Positions 23,589-31,182 of a DNA stretch of 36,426 nt are shown piece by piece. How positions within the stretch are numbered: the first letter of the stretch is position 1; every line of letters begins with the position of its first letter. The stretch is from Limosilactobacillus alvi (GTDB taxonomy: Bacteria; Bacillota; Bacilli; Lactobacillales; Lactobacillaceae): assembly GCF_016900115.1 (NCBI RefSeq), contig NZ_JACJJQ010000019.1:1-36426 (forward strand). The letters are read 5' to 3'. The notes beneath the pieces are model-generated. The model saw nothing but the letters and a program-made list of their open reading frames with translations, ran no database searches and was not told the DNA's origin. The translations under genes and the position numbers were made by a program.

Positions 23589-24320
23589 TTATAATTCCAG
23601 TTCATCATCATGGTCCTTTGACTTACGCTTCTTAGACTGTTCAGATTTCTTACTTGATTGAACAGGCTTCGAAATGATATTAGCCTGCTCAGCAAGATTT
23701 ACATTAATTAGTCGGCGACGTGTTAAACGCTGATTAACTAGGTAGTTGGAATGTTGGCGCATCGCCTGAACCAATCCTTTTAGCCGTCCAAACTGAGAAG
23801 TCGATTGCTTAAAGCCATCATGGTCAATAAAAACCTGATCATCCTTTTCACCAATCTCATTACATAGTTGTTGGACATTGGCTTGCTGGTCAAATAGTAC
23901 CCGCTCGTTATCCTTTGACTTATCCAGTAACTTAGTAATGGTTAACAGTTGGAATGACTTTTTATCACACAAAAGGAGTTCACGTACACGACGCCGTAGC
24001 TCATCAAACGGGTCAGTATCATGATCTAACGCCCACAACTTTACCTGTTCACAAAATGTCGCATAATCATCAGCTGACCAACAGTCGACAAATTTAGAAG
24101 CAAAATGTGGCACCTGGCTGCCTTCACTTAACCACAGACTTTCAAGGGACTCCGCTAATTGGTTAAAAGGCCCTTTCAGGAAATTAATGCTTGTCCCTAA
24201 CTTAAACCGCGTCATCGCGATAACATCTTGATATTCTTGCGTATTTTCAACTTTTAACGATGAAGCATCCTAAACTTCGCCACCGAATCCATCGCACCGA
24301 CGCTTATTAATCTTTACCAT
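23589..24320 (-). pseudogene. Unknown mobilization-operon protein with in-frame amber stop
   Basis: The natural start is the ATG at 24320 (MVKINKRRCDGFGGEV), behind TTGGAGGTC and overlapping the end of the previous gene. Codon 17 is TAG (24270-24272), after which the frame continues as DASSLKVENTQEYQDVIAMT and then 200 further residues. One C-to-T change from CAG would explain it. Translation could restart at ATG 24215 without a good ribosome binding site, giving 208 residues. The protein is unrecognised: acidic and helical in the middle (FDELRRRVRELLLCDKKSFQ), with a basic tail (SSKKSEQSKKRKSKDHDDELEL-like). Either it is a recent pseudogene or a stop that is read through. Confidence 0.65.
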
Positions 24321-25074
24321 AAATAAGACCTCCAATAATTGAACCAATACCAACAACGACCTTAACTGGCCACCACGACATTACACTTGCTAAAACTACC
24401 CCAGCCAAGACAATCAATGCGCCATTTGCAAACTTAGTTAAGATACGTTCCATAACCCTATGAGACTGAGTAACTTGTTGCTTATCTTGCGCAATAGATT
24501 CTTTGACTTGATTGATATAGGTAACAACTTCCTTGCTTAAAAGTTGATTGGTCGTAGAATTTGCTTCTTCGCGCATGACACGCAATAAATCATGACCATC
24601 AATATCAATTGGTTGCTGAACCGTACTAATTAGCTGTCGTAGTAAATTACTATTATGATTAATCACTGCGACAAGATTATTAACAACTTGGTTTAGTTGT
24701 TCAACCTTAGAATGATCAGCACTCGCCATGACTTCGGCCTGTGCTCTTGAGGTATTCATCCGGTCAATCCGGGCTTGCTGACCTTTGAACTTCTGCTCCA
24801 AATCGTCATAGGACTTGCTACGCCCATCTTGCCAAGCGTCTTTAATGGCTTGATGAGCAATATCACTAACTCCCTGGTTCAAATTCATCTTCTGATTTTC
24901 CAGAGACTTGGTGACGTCGCCGGTCCAACTTTGCAGATCCTGCTTCGTAGCCAGGTTCTTCATCATTTTCTGTACTTCTTTGTCGTGCGACGTAGGTGTT
25001 GAATTGTCGTTGCTGCCGTTCGGATTCAGCAAGTCGTTCAGATCGTCCATCGCACTGTTGAGATTTTTCTTCAT
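24307..25074 (-). CDS. Membrane-anchored mobilization accessory protein (MobB/MbeB-like)
   Basis: 255 residues. Most of it is polar and helical with coiled-coil-like runs (VEQLNQVVNNLVAVINHNSN, then ESIAQDKQQVTQSHRVMERI). The C-terminus has two hydrophobic segments (ALIVLAGVVLASVMSWWPVK and VVVGIGSIIGGLIYG) that would place it in the membrane. The first 200 bases overlap the 3' end of the relaxase gene in another frame. That layout recalls the mobA/mobB and mbeA/mbeB overlaps of mobilizable plasmids, where a membrane-linked partner helps to hand the relaxosome to the transfer machine. The start ATG 25074 has AAGGAGG nine bases upstream. Homology to those proteins is not evident, and the role is inferred from layout and topology. 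Confidence 0.7.
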   Translation of the reverse strand: MKKNLNSAMDDLNDLLNPNGSNDNSTPTSHDKEVQKMMKNLATKQDLQSWTGDVTKSLENQKMNLNQGVSDIAHQAIKDAWQDGRSKSYDDLEQKFKGQQARIDRMNTSRAQAEVMASADHSKVEQLNQVVNNLVAVINHNSNLLRQLISTVQQPIDIDGHDLLRVMREEANSTTNQLLSKEVVTYINQVKESIAQDKQQVTQSHRVMERILTKFANGALIVLAGVVLASVMSWWPVKVVVGIGSIIGGLIYGKD

Positions 25075-25972
25075 CAACTGAAGCCTCCTTAGTTTCACTT
25101 TGCTGTTTTTGACTAAAATGTCTTTCTAATTCCAATGGAGTAAATTCTTTACCCATACCGCGGGTAGCTTTAACCAGGCCAGTCTTTCGATCACGACGCT
25201 GGTAAAAGTCTCGCACCGTTTTCTTCTTGCCACTTACGGTGGTGTGGTATGACCAATCGCCCCGCTTATTCCTTCTTGTTACGGTCACTTTCTTTGATTT
25301 CAATAAGCCAAGATACTCTTCAATGGACTTGGCCTGATTACGCGCCCACTGTAGTGTCTCTTTTAATGCTGCCTGCCATCCTTTTGGTTTAACAACCTTT
25401 CCCGGTTTGTCTTTATCAAATGGATTGACATAAACATGACCGGTCACTTCTAAATAGTGCTCTTTTAGGTAGTTGTTCCACTCATGACGCAATCGGCCAA
25501 CACTAAATTTGTTAGTCCGGACACATTTACCATCAGGTTTCACACTATTAATCAAAATATGGCAGTGTAACTTATGCCCCTCTTGACCGTCAGCTTGGAT
25601 TGCGGAGACCCACTGCGTACCAGGAAAGTGCTCAGCCATAAATCCACCAACAAGTTGGTTAATCTGTATGACCTCATCCTTAATACGCTCAGTATTATCA
25701 ATTGGCATTTCACTGTCTGAGAATGAACAAATTAAATGTTGAGCCTGTTGTCGTTTCCGCTGATTCGTTGCTTGATGTCTTACCAACTTGAACTGTTGAT
25801 TTAGAAAGTAGCCACTTTGTGCTGGGTATGGTTGACCACGTGGCCCCCATAGATATACGTGGGAACCATTCACACCAAGCACCCGATGATCGGATCCGTC
25901 ATGTGACGGTTCGTCAAACAAATACTTAAGCCGACCATACACGTTCGTAATGTAATTACTTTTTACATACAT
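24866..25972 (-). CDS. Relaxase (mobilization nuclease)
   Basis: 368 residues. The N-terminal 180 residues look like a relaxase: a tyrosine-containing first strand (NVYGRLKYLFDEPSHDG), QHLICSFSDSE, then the metal-binding histidine motif GHKLHCHILINSV, i.e. HxxHxHxxxN. Relaxases of this kind nick oriT and stay covalently bound to the 5' end by a Tyr. The family is probably MOBP (Relaxase domain), although the His triad spacing does not allow a sure choice. The C-terminal third is charged and shares 209 bases with the next gene in a different frame. AGGAAGGCGG upstream fixes the start. It follows the MobC-like gene by 13 bases. Confidence 0.85.
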   Translation of the reverse strand: MYVKSNYITNVYGRLKYLFDEPSHDGSDHRVLGVNGSHVYLWGPRGQPYPAQSGYFLNQQFKLVRHQATNQRKRQQAQHLICSFSDSEMPIDNTERIKDEVIQINQLVGGFMAEHFPGTQWVSAIQADGQEGHKLHCHILINSVKPDGKCVRTNKFSVGRLRHEWNNYLKEHYLEVTGHVYVNPFDKDKPGKVVKPKGWQAALKETLQWARNQAKSIEEYLGLLKSKKVTVTRRNKRGDWSYHTTVSGKKKTVRDFYQRRDRKTGLVKATRGMGKEFTPLELERHFSQKQQSETKEASVDEEKSQQCDGRSERLAESERQQRQFNTYVARQRSTENDEEPGYEAGSAKLDRRRHQVSGKSEDEFEPGS

Positions 25973-25985
25973 AGTTACCGCCTTC

Positions 25986-26519
25986 CTAAAATTTCTTATT
26001 AATCACCTGTGATAAATTCATCGTTGCTTGAACTAACTTTTGTAGTTCTTCACCATCTACCCGATCGCCCCGATTTGCTTGATGGGCCAGTTGGTTTAGA
26101 TTAACGCCGATCCGATTGAGGTAGTACACAATTGAGTTCCACTGAACTAAGGCAAATTGCTTCAACTTATCGTGTTGTTCCAGCCTAAGTAAGTAAGCCT
26201 TAATTGTCGCTGGCATCACATACTTAGCTAACAATTCGGGGCTATTCTTTAAATGATCGAACCGCCATTTATCAAGTTGTTTGGCAGTCTTAAAATCCGG
26301 CAGTTCTTTCATCAAGTTTTGCACCGCTAAGTGGTAATTCCATTCTGTTCGTAACCCTTGAATCAGCACCTCACTCATTGGCATAGTGTCCGCTACTGCT
26401 TGTAATTTTTCAAAGTCACTTTGCGGGATTCGAAGTAGGTACGGATGCTTCTTTTCGGGTACGCGACGGTGTAAATTAATCTGCTGTTTCCGCTTAATTA
26501 ATTGACTATTGTTTAACAT
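25986..26519 (-). CDS. MobC-like relaxosome accessory protein
   Basis: 177 residues. The C-terminal part carries the MobC signature around GVNLNQLAHQANRGDRVDGE and ATMNLSQVI, preceded by YYLNRI. The N-terminal stretch HPYLLRIPQSDFEKLQAVAD resembles a ribbon-helix-helix DNA-binding start. MobC proteins bind oriT and help the relaxase melt the nick site. It is the first gene of the mobilization operon, directly beside the structured intergenic region that should contain oriT. The ATG at 26519 has GAGAGGAG at a normal distance. Confidence 0.8.
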   Translation of the reverse strand: MLNNSQLIKRKQQINLHRRVPEKKHPYLLRIPQSDFEKLQAVADTMPMSEVLIQGLRTEWNYHLAVQNLMKELPDFKTAKQLDKWRFDHLKNSPELLAKYVMPATIKAYLLRLEQHDKLKQFALVQWNSIVYYLNRIGVNLNQLAHQANRGDRVDGEELQKLVQATMNLSQVINKKF

Positions 26520-26554
26520 CAAATCACTCCTCTCTAACGTTGCAATTCTGGCCG

Positions 26555-26581
26555 TTAATTGGTGTCAAAAGCACCAATTAA
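26555..26581. repeat. Inverted repeat just upstream of mobC
   Basis: TTAATTGGTG (26555-26564) and CACCAATTAA (26572-26581) are exact complements with a 7-base loop. Its place 35 bases before the MobC-like gene suits an oriT hairpin or an operator of the mobilization operon. Confidence 0.55.
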
Positions 26582-26639
26582 GTTACTAAAATTCACTTCG
26601 TCAACCACGGCCCTTTGGGTCCTCTAGTTTCCTCGTTCA

Positions 26640-26953
26640 TGTGACTTGACTACACGTGTCCATTCACTAGTAACAGGACAGAAAAGCACCGGGCAAGTAG
26701 TTACCTGTTGATATCACCAGGCCTACTTGGCAAAGGGAATGTCTTTCCCCCTGCACCCCTTAAATCAAGAACTATTTTTGCCAGATTAGTTCTTAATAAT
26801 TTCCTTTTGGCCTTCATTTGTAGTAGGACAAACCGAAGCAAAATGTAGCAACCTAAGCCACCCAATTTGGGCCCTGATTAGGTTGGGTTCCACCTTCTCT
26901 TTCGTGTCGCAAAGAGAACCAGAACACGACCCTACTTTGACGTCCAAAGTAGG
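26640..26953. other. Highly structured intergenic region, candidate oriT and/or single-strand origin
   Basis: The 480 bases between mobC and rep have no plausible gene but many inverted repeats: ACACGTGT (26652), TGTCC/GGACA, AAGTAG/CTACTT, CAACCTAA (26849) with TTAGGTTG (26878) enclosing CCCAATTTGGG (26861), TTCTCTTT (26895) with AAAGAGAA (26911), and CCTACTTTG (26931) with CAAAGTAGG (26945). Such nested stems form on single-stranded DNA and are typical of oriT or of the single-strand origins of rolling-circle replicons. No known nick-site consensus was recognised. Confidence 0.45.
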
Positions 26954-27000
26954 CAAACACCCACCACTATCCCGTTACATTTTGGCAACACTCCTTATCA

Positions 27001-29607
27001 TTAACTTGTTAAAATCCGGGCCACCTTCTTGCTTTGACTTAACACAAAATAACTATCATCATCTTTAATGGAAGTAATCTCATTAAGATGCATAACCAGT
27101 TCAGTTGCCCGATGATTTTTGAGTAACTGCATTGACTTATCACTTAACTTTGCGACGGTCCACGCGTCGCCATAATCACGTCGAATCGGTACTAAGTAGC
27201 CACGCATTAACGCCGTAAATTGGTTAAGCTCAGGGTGGAAATCATTATCTTTACCAGCAAACTCTGGCCATAGTTCATACCTAAGCTGGTTCAAGTTCGT
27301 CAGCATATTAGTAGCTGGTGAAGTAGTCGTATTTTGAAATAAGTTTTGATAATTTGAGCCACTATTTTGCTGTTTATCCTCGGAAAGGTACGCTTGACCA
27401 CCTCGAACATAGACTCCAAAGTTAGCATGACGTTTCAGGAATCCCTGGGAATTATCAAGAATGGCATTAGGATCTTGTCGAAAAATTGACTTCGCTTTGT
27501 CTTGAAGATCTCTGATCATCTTGGCAACAGTTTTAACAATTCGCTCCATATCCTGATCAGACAAATCCTCATTAATTACAACGTTGAAAATATGATCTGA
27601 CTCACGTGTATAGACATAGTCATAATTTTTAATAGCACGGCCGCCTGGGCGGAAATTGATGATTGAAACAACAACCTCAGTTCCTTTTCCATCTTCTGTT
27701 GGAATCATATGGACATTAATTGGCAGACGTCGCAGCAATTGGCTTAACTGTGATAAATAGACTTGTCCAGCCTCAGGATCGTTAGTCTTTAACTCCCAAG
27801 TTTTACCATATGAATCACTTTGTTCTAGATAGCCAAGTTTCACCACACCGGGAGCATAATGAAGGACATCCCTCACATAGCCTGCGACTCCATCGGAATA
27901 AACATTAGTCATCACCAAAAGGTTCAAATTCCAGGGACTAGTGTTATGGAAACGACTGGCAACCCGTGGTATTTTGTGTGGATCTAGCATATCTTTAAGG
28001 GCACTCCATTCAATTGATGATGGGGAAACTTCATCAATCACAGCCGCCGCCTGATCCTGATAATCTTGCCAATAGTCAACTGTCTTACCTTTATCCTCAG
28101 CTGCGGTCATATAAGGTGTCCGTCCTTTTTCCAGATATTGACATAGTCGACTTGCTAGGTAAGACTTCCCAATACCACCTTGCGCAGCAGTAATAAAAAT
28201 TGTCTTCATATGACGATCGGCATTAATGTCATTAATAGTAGATTCGCGTTGATCATCCATTACAGCAGTTAATCTTTTAATAAAATCCTGATCAGCAATT
28301 AGACTAGCTGCATCACCATCATCAAACGCTCCATGTAAGGCATCTTTCCAATCAGTAACCTGCATTTGATCCGAGTAAATCCATTCCATTAATTGATCAA
28401 GGATTAACTTCTTTGATTGATTGCTAAAGTTCATTTTTCCAGCACCTTTGGTTCCAAGGCTTCGTAGTCTAGATAATTGGTGTCCTGAAAAAACACGATC
28501 ACCATCGTTACGTCCTACTAACCTAGCAGTGTGGTGTGCCAAGTTGTATGGGCTATGAAGATTACGAACAATAGCTAAATCAATTCCATTGGCAACCATT
28601 TCATCATCATAAACACCGGCAATACTCGAATAACTTTTACCTGGATCATCCGGTAACCAGCTAATCACTTCATTAACTGCATATGGGGTCTTCTGATCGC
28701 GTTTAGCCTTGCCACTTTGGTGTACCAGATACTGAAGTGAGGAAATATAATGCTTAGTTACAACAAAGTTCTGCATAGCACCTTGAAGTGTTCCAAGAAA
28801 CGCTCCAATACGTTCTTTTCGTTGGTTGTCAATCTGATCAATCCACTTGAAAGCTTCTGTTAGATCATCAAAGTTATAGCCAAATAATTCCATCATCCGG
28901 TAGCGCGTGCGCCTGGTTGGCATATCTGCAACGAGATGAATATGAGACTCTTTATGTTCAACTTCACCATTTCGCTTGTTTTCTTCATCATCCCTCGGAT
29001 GGCCTATGAAGAATGCGGCAAAGTGACGATCCCGGTTTGGATTTCGACAACAGATCTTTTGAAGTTCATCAATATGTCGTGCTACCCAAGCAGTGAATCC
29101 ATCTAAAATTGGTTGCCCACGGGCATCACGTTTAATAACATTGCCATCATCATCCCAGGCTGACCCATAATTTTCACAACCCTTACCAACGAAGCGGTCA
29201 TCACCAACTAGCTTGTCACCAGCACGAATTAAGTTGCCACCTTCATCCATCATCATACGATCTAGTTCGCCGAAACGATTCAATGGCAACTGGGTTGCGT
29301 GTTGTTCATATACTGGACTGTATTTAGGATTTGATTGATCCGTAATATTGGGATTGCAGACAGTGAAAAGCCAATGAATCGAAACATTCCAAGTTCGTGA
29401 CGCTTCACCAAGAAGGTCCAGGATCTTACCAGCTTTAATTGCCAAATTAATATTGTCTTCGTCATATTGGTCATTAACCTGCAGAGGCGGTAAGACCTTA
29501 AGAATGGCTTGGTATAACTTCCGGCTAGAATGGGAGTATCGCTTCAAATAATTTGAAGCCTTGGCGTACCGTTCTTCGATACTTTCTGACTTCTTGGCAT
29601 CTGACAT
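27001..29607 (-). CDS. rep: Replication initiator: HUH endonuclease fused to SF3 helicase
   Basis: 868 residues. The N-terminal half has the three marks of a rolling-circle Rep: IHWLFTVCNPN (motif I, about 81), KESHIHLVADMP (HUH, His 222 and 224) and LQYLVHQSGKAKRDQKTPY (motif III with candidate Tyr/Lys, about 291-309). The second half is a superfamily 3 helicase: Walker A in QGGIGKSYLA (about 477), Walker B AAVIDEV (about 521) and motif C LLVMTNV (about 563). About 300 residues follow with no known domain. HUH plus SF3 is the layout of CRESS-DNA virus Reps and their plasmid relatives. An insertion between motifs I and II makes it much longer than those. It should nick the origin at 29783-29843 and unwind the element's circle. 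AGAAAGG-GAGAAG precedes the ATG. Confidence 0.85.
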   Translation of the reverse strand: MSDAKKSESIEERYAKASNYLKRYSHSSRKLYQAILKVLPPLQVNDQYDEDNINLAIKAGKILDLLGEASRTWNVSIHWLFTVCNPNITDQSNPKYSPVYEQHATQLPLNRFGELDRMMMDEGGNLIRAGDKLVGDDRFVGKGCENYGSAWDDDGNVIKRDARGQPILDGFTAWVARHIDELQKICCRNPNRDRHFAAFFIGHPRDDEENKRNGEVEHKESHIHLVADMPTRRTRYRMMELFGYNFDDLTEAFKWIDQIDNQRKERIGAFLGTLQGAMQNFVVTKHYISSLQYLVHQSGKAKRDQKTPYAVNEVISWLPDDPGKSYSSIAGVYDDEMVANGIDLAIVRNLHSPYNLAHHTARLVGRNDGDRVFSGHQLSRLRSLGTKGAGKMNFSNQSKKLILDQLMEWIYSDQMQVTDWKDALHGAFDDGDAASLIADQDFIKRLTAVMDDQRESTINDINADRHMKTIFITAAQGGIGKSYLASRLCQYLEKGRTPYMTAAEDKGKTVDYWQDYQDQAAAVIDEVSPSSIEWSALKDMLDPHKIPRVASRFHNTSPWNLNLLVMTNVYSDGVAGYVRDVLHYAPGVVKLGYLEQSDSYGKTWELKTNDPEAGQVYLSQLSQLLRRLPINVHMIPTEDGKGTEVVVSIINFRPGGRAIKNYDYVYTRESDHIFNVVINEDLSDQDMERIVKTVAKMIRDLQDKAKSIFRQDPNAILDNSQGFLKRHANFGVYVRGGQAYLSEDKQQNSGSNYQNLFQNTTTSPATNMLTNLNQLRYELWPEFAGKDNDFHPELNQFTALMRGYLVPIRRDYGDAWTVAKLSDKSMQLLKNHRATELVMHLNEITSIKDDDSYFVLSQSKKVARILTS

Positions 29608-29687
29608 ATCTTCTCATCCTTTCTGGGTAACCGTTCAAGGACTAGCAGTAAGGGCATTTAACTATTATCCCTGTTCGATCTACCCAT

Positions 29688-29715
29688 TTAATATATTTAC
29701 CCTTTAAAAGTTCAA
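29688..29715 (-). promoter_or_regulatory. Likely rep promoter
   Basis: On the minus strand TTGAAC (29710-29715) and TATTAA (29688-29693) are 16 bases apart, 80-110 bases upstream of the rep start. The origin lies immediately upstream of it. Confidence 0.45.
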
Positions 29716-29782
29716 CAATCATTTACTTCATGCGTCTTCTACACCAACCCAGACGATTATGTCATCATCCATGAAAGCCGAC

Positions 29783-29843
29783 CTGACGGCAATCTTGACG
29801 GATGCCGTTGACGGAGCTCGGCAACGGCGTATACACGCCGTCA
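29783..29843. other. Candidate double-strand origin: iterons and hairpins
   Basis: Three repeats of the form CTGACGGC (29783), TTGACGGA (29795) and TTGACGGA (29808), 12-13 bases apart, are followed by two stems: GCCGTTG (29804) with CAACGGC (29822), and ACGGCGT (29824) with ACGCCGT (29835) around the loop ATAC. The outer TGACGGC/GCCGTCA also pair. Iterons beside a hairpin upstream of a Rep gene are the layout of rolling-circle origins (pMV158 type). The nick would be expected in the hairpin loop. The rest of 29608-30059 contains no gene. Confidence 0.65.
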
Positions 29844-30059
29844 TACCAGTGATATCGGTAGCTTAAGTAACTTTCTTTTAGTAACTAATACCCAAGTTCC
29901 TATCCAGCTAAGCCTCTGATTAAAACCTGAAATGGTAAAATAATTACTAAAGATATCAAAGTTCAAACGGCCGTTTTCCTTTTGACATTTTTATTCTCAC
30001 ATATTTTAAAGGTAGTGCCGTTGACACTTTATTGTGACTGCTAATTGAAGGAGAAAAAA

Positions 30060-31118
30060 ATGGTTAAATATAAAGAAATCCAGCCCCAAACATACTTGGA
30101 ACTGGATTCTGGAAAAATTTATTTCAATATTGATGAAGTACTTATAATGATTAATAACCCATTTTCTGCAACTGATGATAAAAATAGCATATCTCCCACA
30201 CAGCTAATCAGATATTGCATTAAGCACAACATCCATATAACTGATTTGTCGACCAACAACATAGAATTCGCTATGTTTACCAAAACTGACTATTATGACC
30301 CCAATTCAGTTAACTTAAAATCCATCAAGACACTTTTTTCTCAGGATTTAGACAACTTGTTACAGATATTGAAAAAAAGCCAACCAACCAAAACAGGTCA
30401 AGGTTCAAAAAAATTTAATACTGTTGATTGGGGAATGATTGAACAAAATGACCGTAAAGAGCACGACCTGTTCTACAGTCTACAAAGAACACTTACTGAC
30501 GTTATGGGCCGTAAAACATCTGCTAACGTTACATCAAGGATTCCAATACCCAAAATTTCACAACGTCAACTTGCAAATAAAGTAAATAGCATTCTTAACG
30601 ACAATCCTAGTAACGTATCGGGATTTAAAAAAATTACTGTCAAACCATCACAAATTAATTTTGGATCAATAAAAATTCACCCTACTAATGAGGAAGTATA
30701 CATAAACGAAGCACTTTATGATAAAATTCTAAACTACTTTGTTTACAACCGTGGTATTAATACCAAGGGACGGGTGGATAGTCTAGATCAATTAAGGCAC
30801 TCCACCACTACCGTACGAGAGCTACTTCGTCCTTATAAGGAAAATTTGATTAAAGATTACAATGACACTTACTACTACGTTACTAGTAAAGACGCTGACG
30901 CAATCGATAAGCAAATTAACAAACGAATAGACACACTGATCAAGCGAGCAAGAGATGAATTTTATTATGATGAAAAACAAATCAATCATCAATCATTAGA
31001 ATTAAGCAAATTCTATCAGAATAGGGAACACCTAAGAAATATCTTAGACAGTCCATTGTGTGCTAACATTGATCCATCCATCATAAGAATACTAAAAGAT
31101 ACAATGAATATTGATTAG
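30060..31118 (+). CDS. Unknown protein between rep and the Type III R-M genes
   Basis: 352 residues from the ATG at 30060, which has GAAGGAG seven bases upstream; the frame extends five codons further through the ribosome binding site. I recognise no family. It is AT-rich, polar and without signal peptide or membrane helices. The first half has YLELDSGKIYFNIDEVLIMI and a helical segment; the middle KITVKPSQINFGSIKIHPTN may be a beta-rich linker; the second half is helical and charged (IDKQINKRIDTLIKRARDEF, then LELSKFYQNREHLRNIL). It is the only plus-strand gene of the element and converges on res, sharing a terminator. A TTGACA box lies at 29982. It could be a regulator, an accessory of the restriction system or an independent cargo gene. 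Confidence 0.75.
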   Translation: MVKYKEIQPQTYLELDSGKIYFNIDEVLIMINNPFSATDDKNSISPTQLIRYCIKHNIHITDLSTNNIEFAMFTKTDYYDPNSVNLKSIKTLFSQDLDNLLQILKKSQPTKTGQGSKKFNTVDWGMIEQNDRKEHDLFYSLQRTLTDVMGRKTSANVTSRIPIPKISQRQLANKVNSILNDNPSNVSGFKKITVKPSQINFGSIKIHPTNEEVYINEALYDKILNYFVYNRGINTKGRVDSLDQLRHSTTTVRELLRPYKENLIKDYNDTYYYVTSKDADAIDKQINKRIDTLIKRARDEFYYDEKQINHQSLELSKFYQNREHLRNILDSPLCANIDPSIIRILKDTMNID

Positions 31119-31122
31119 TAAA

Positions 31123-31163
31123 AAAGCAGTCAACTGTATAATTTACAGCTGGCTGCTTTATTT
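31123..31163. terminator. Bidirectional terminator between the unknown gene and res
   Basis: AAAGCAG (31123-31129) pairs with CTGCTTT (31153-31159), extended inward by CTGTA/TACAG. A-rich and T-rich flanks on both sides suit convergent genes. Confidence 0.8.
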
Positions 31164-31182
31164 CTTGTAAAATGGACAACAA

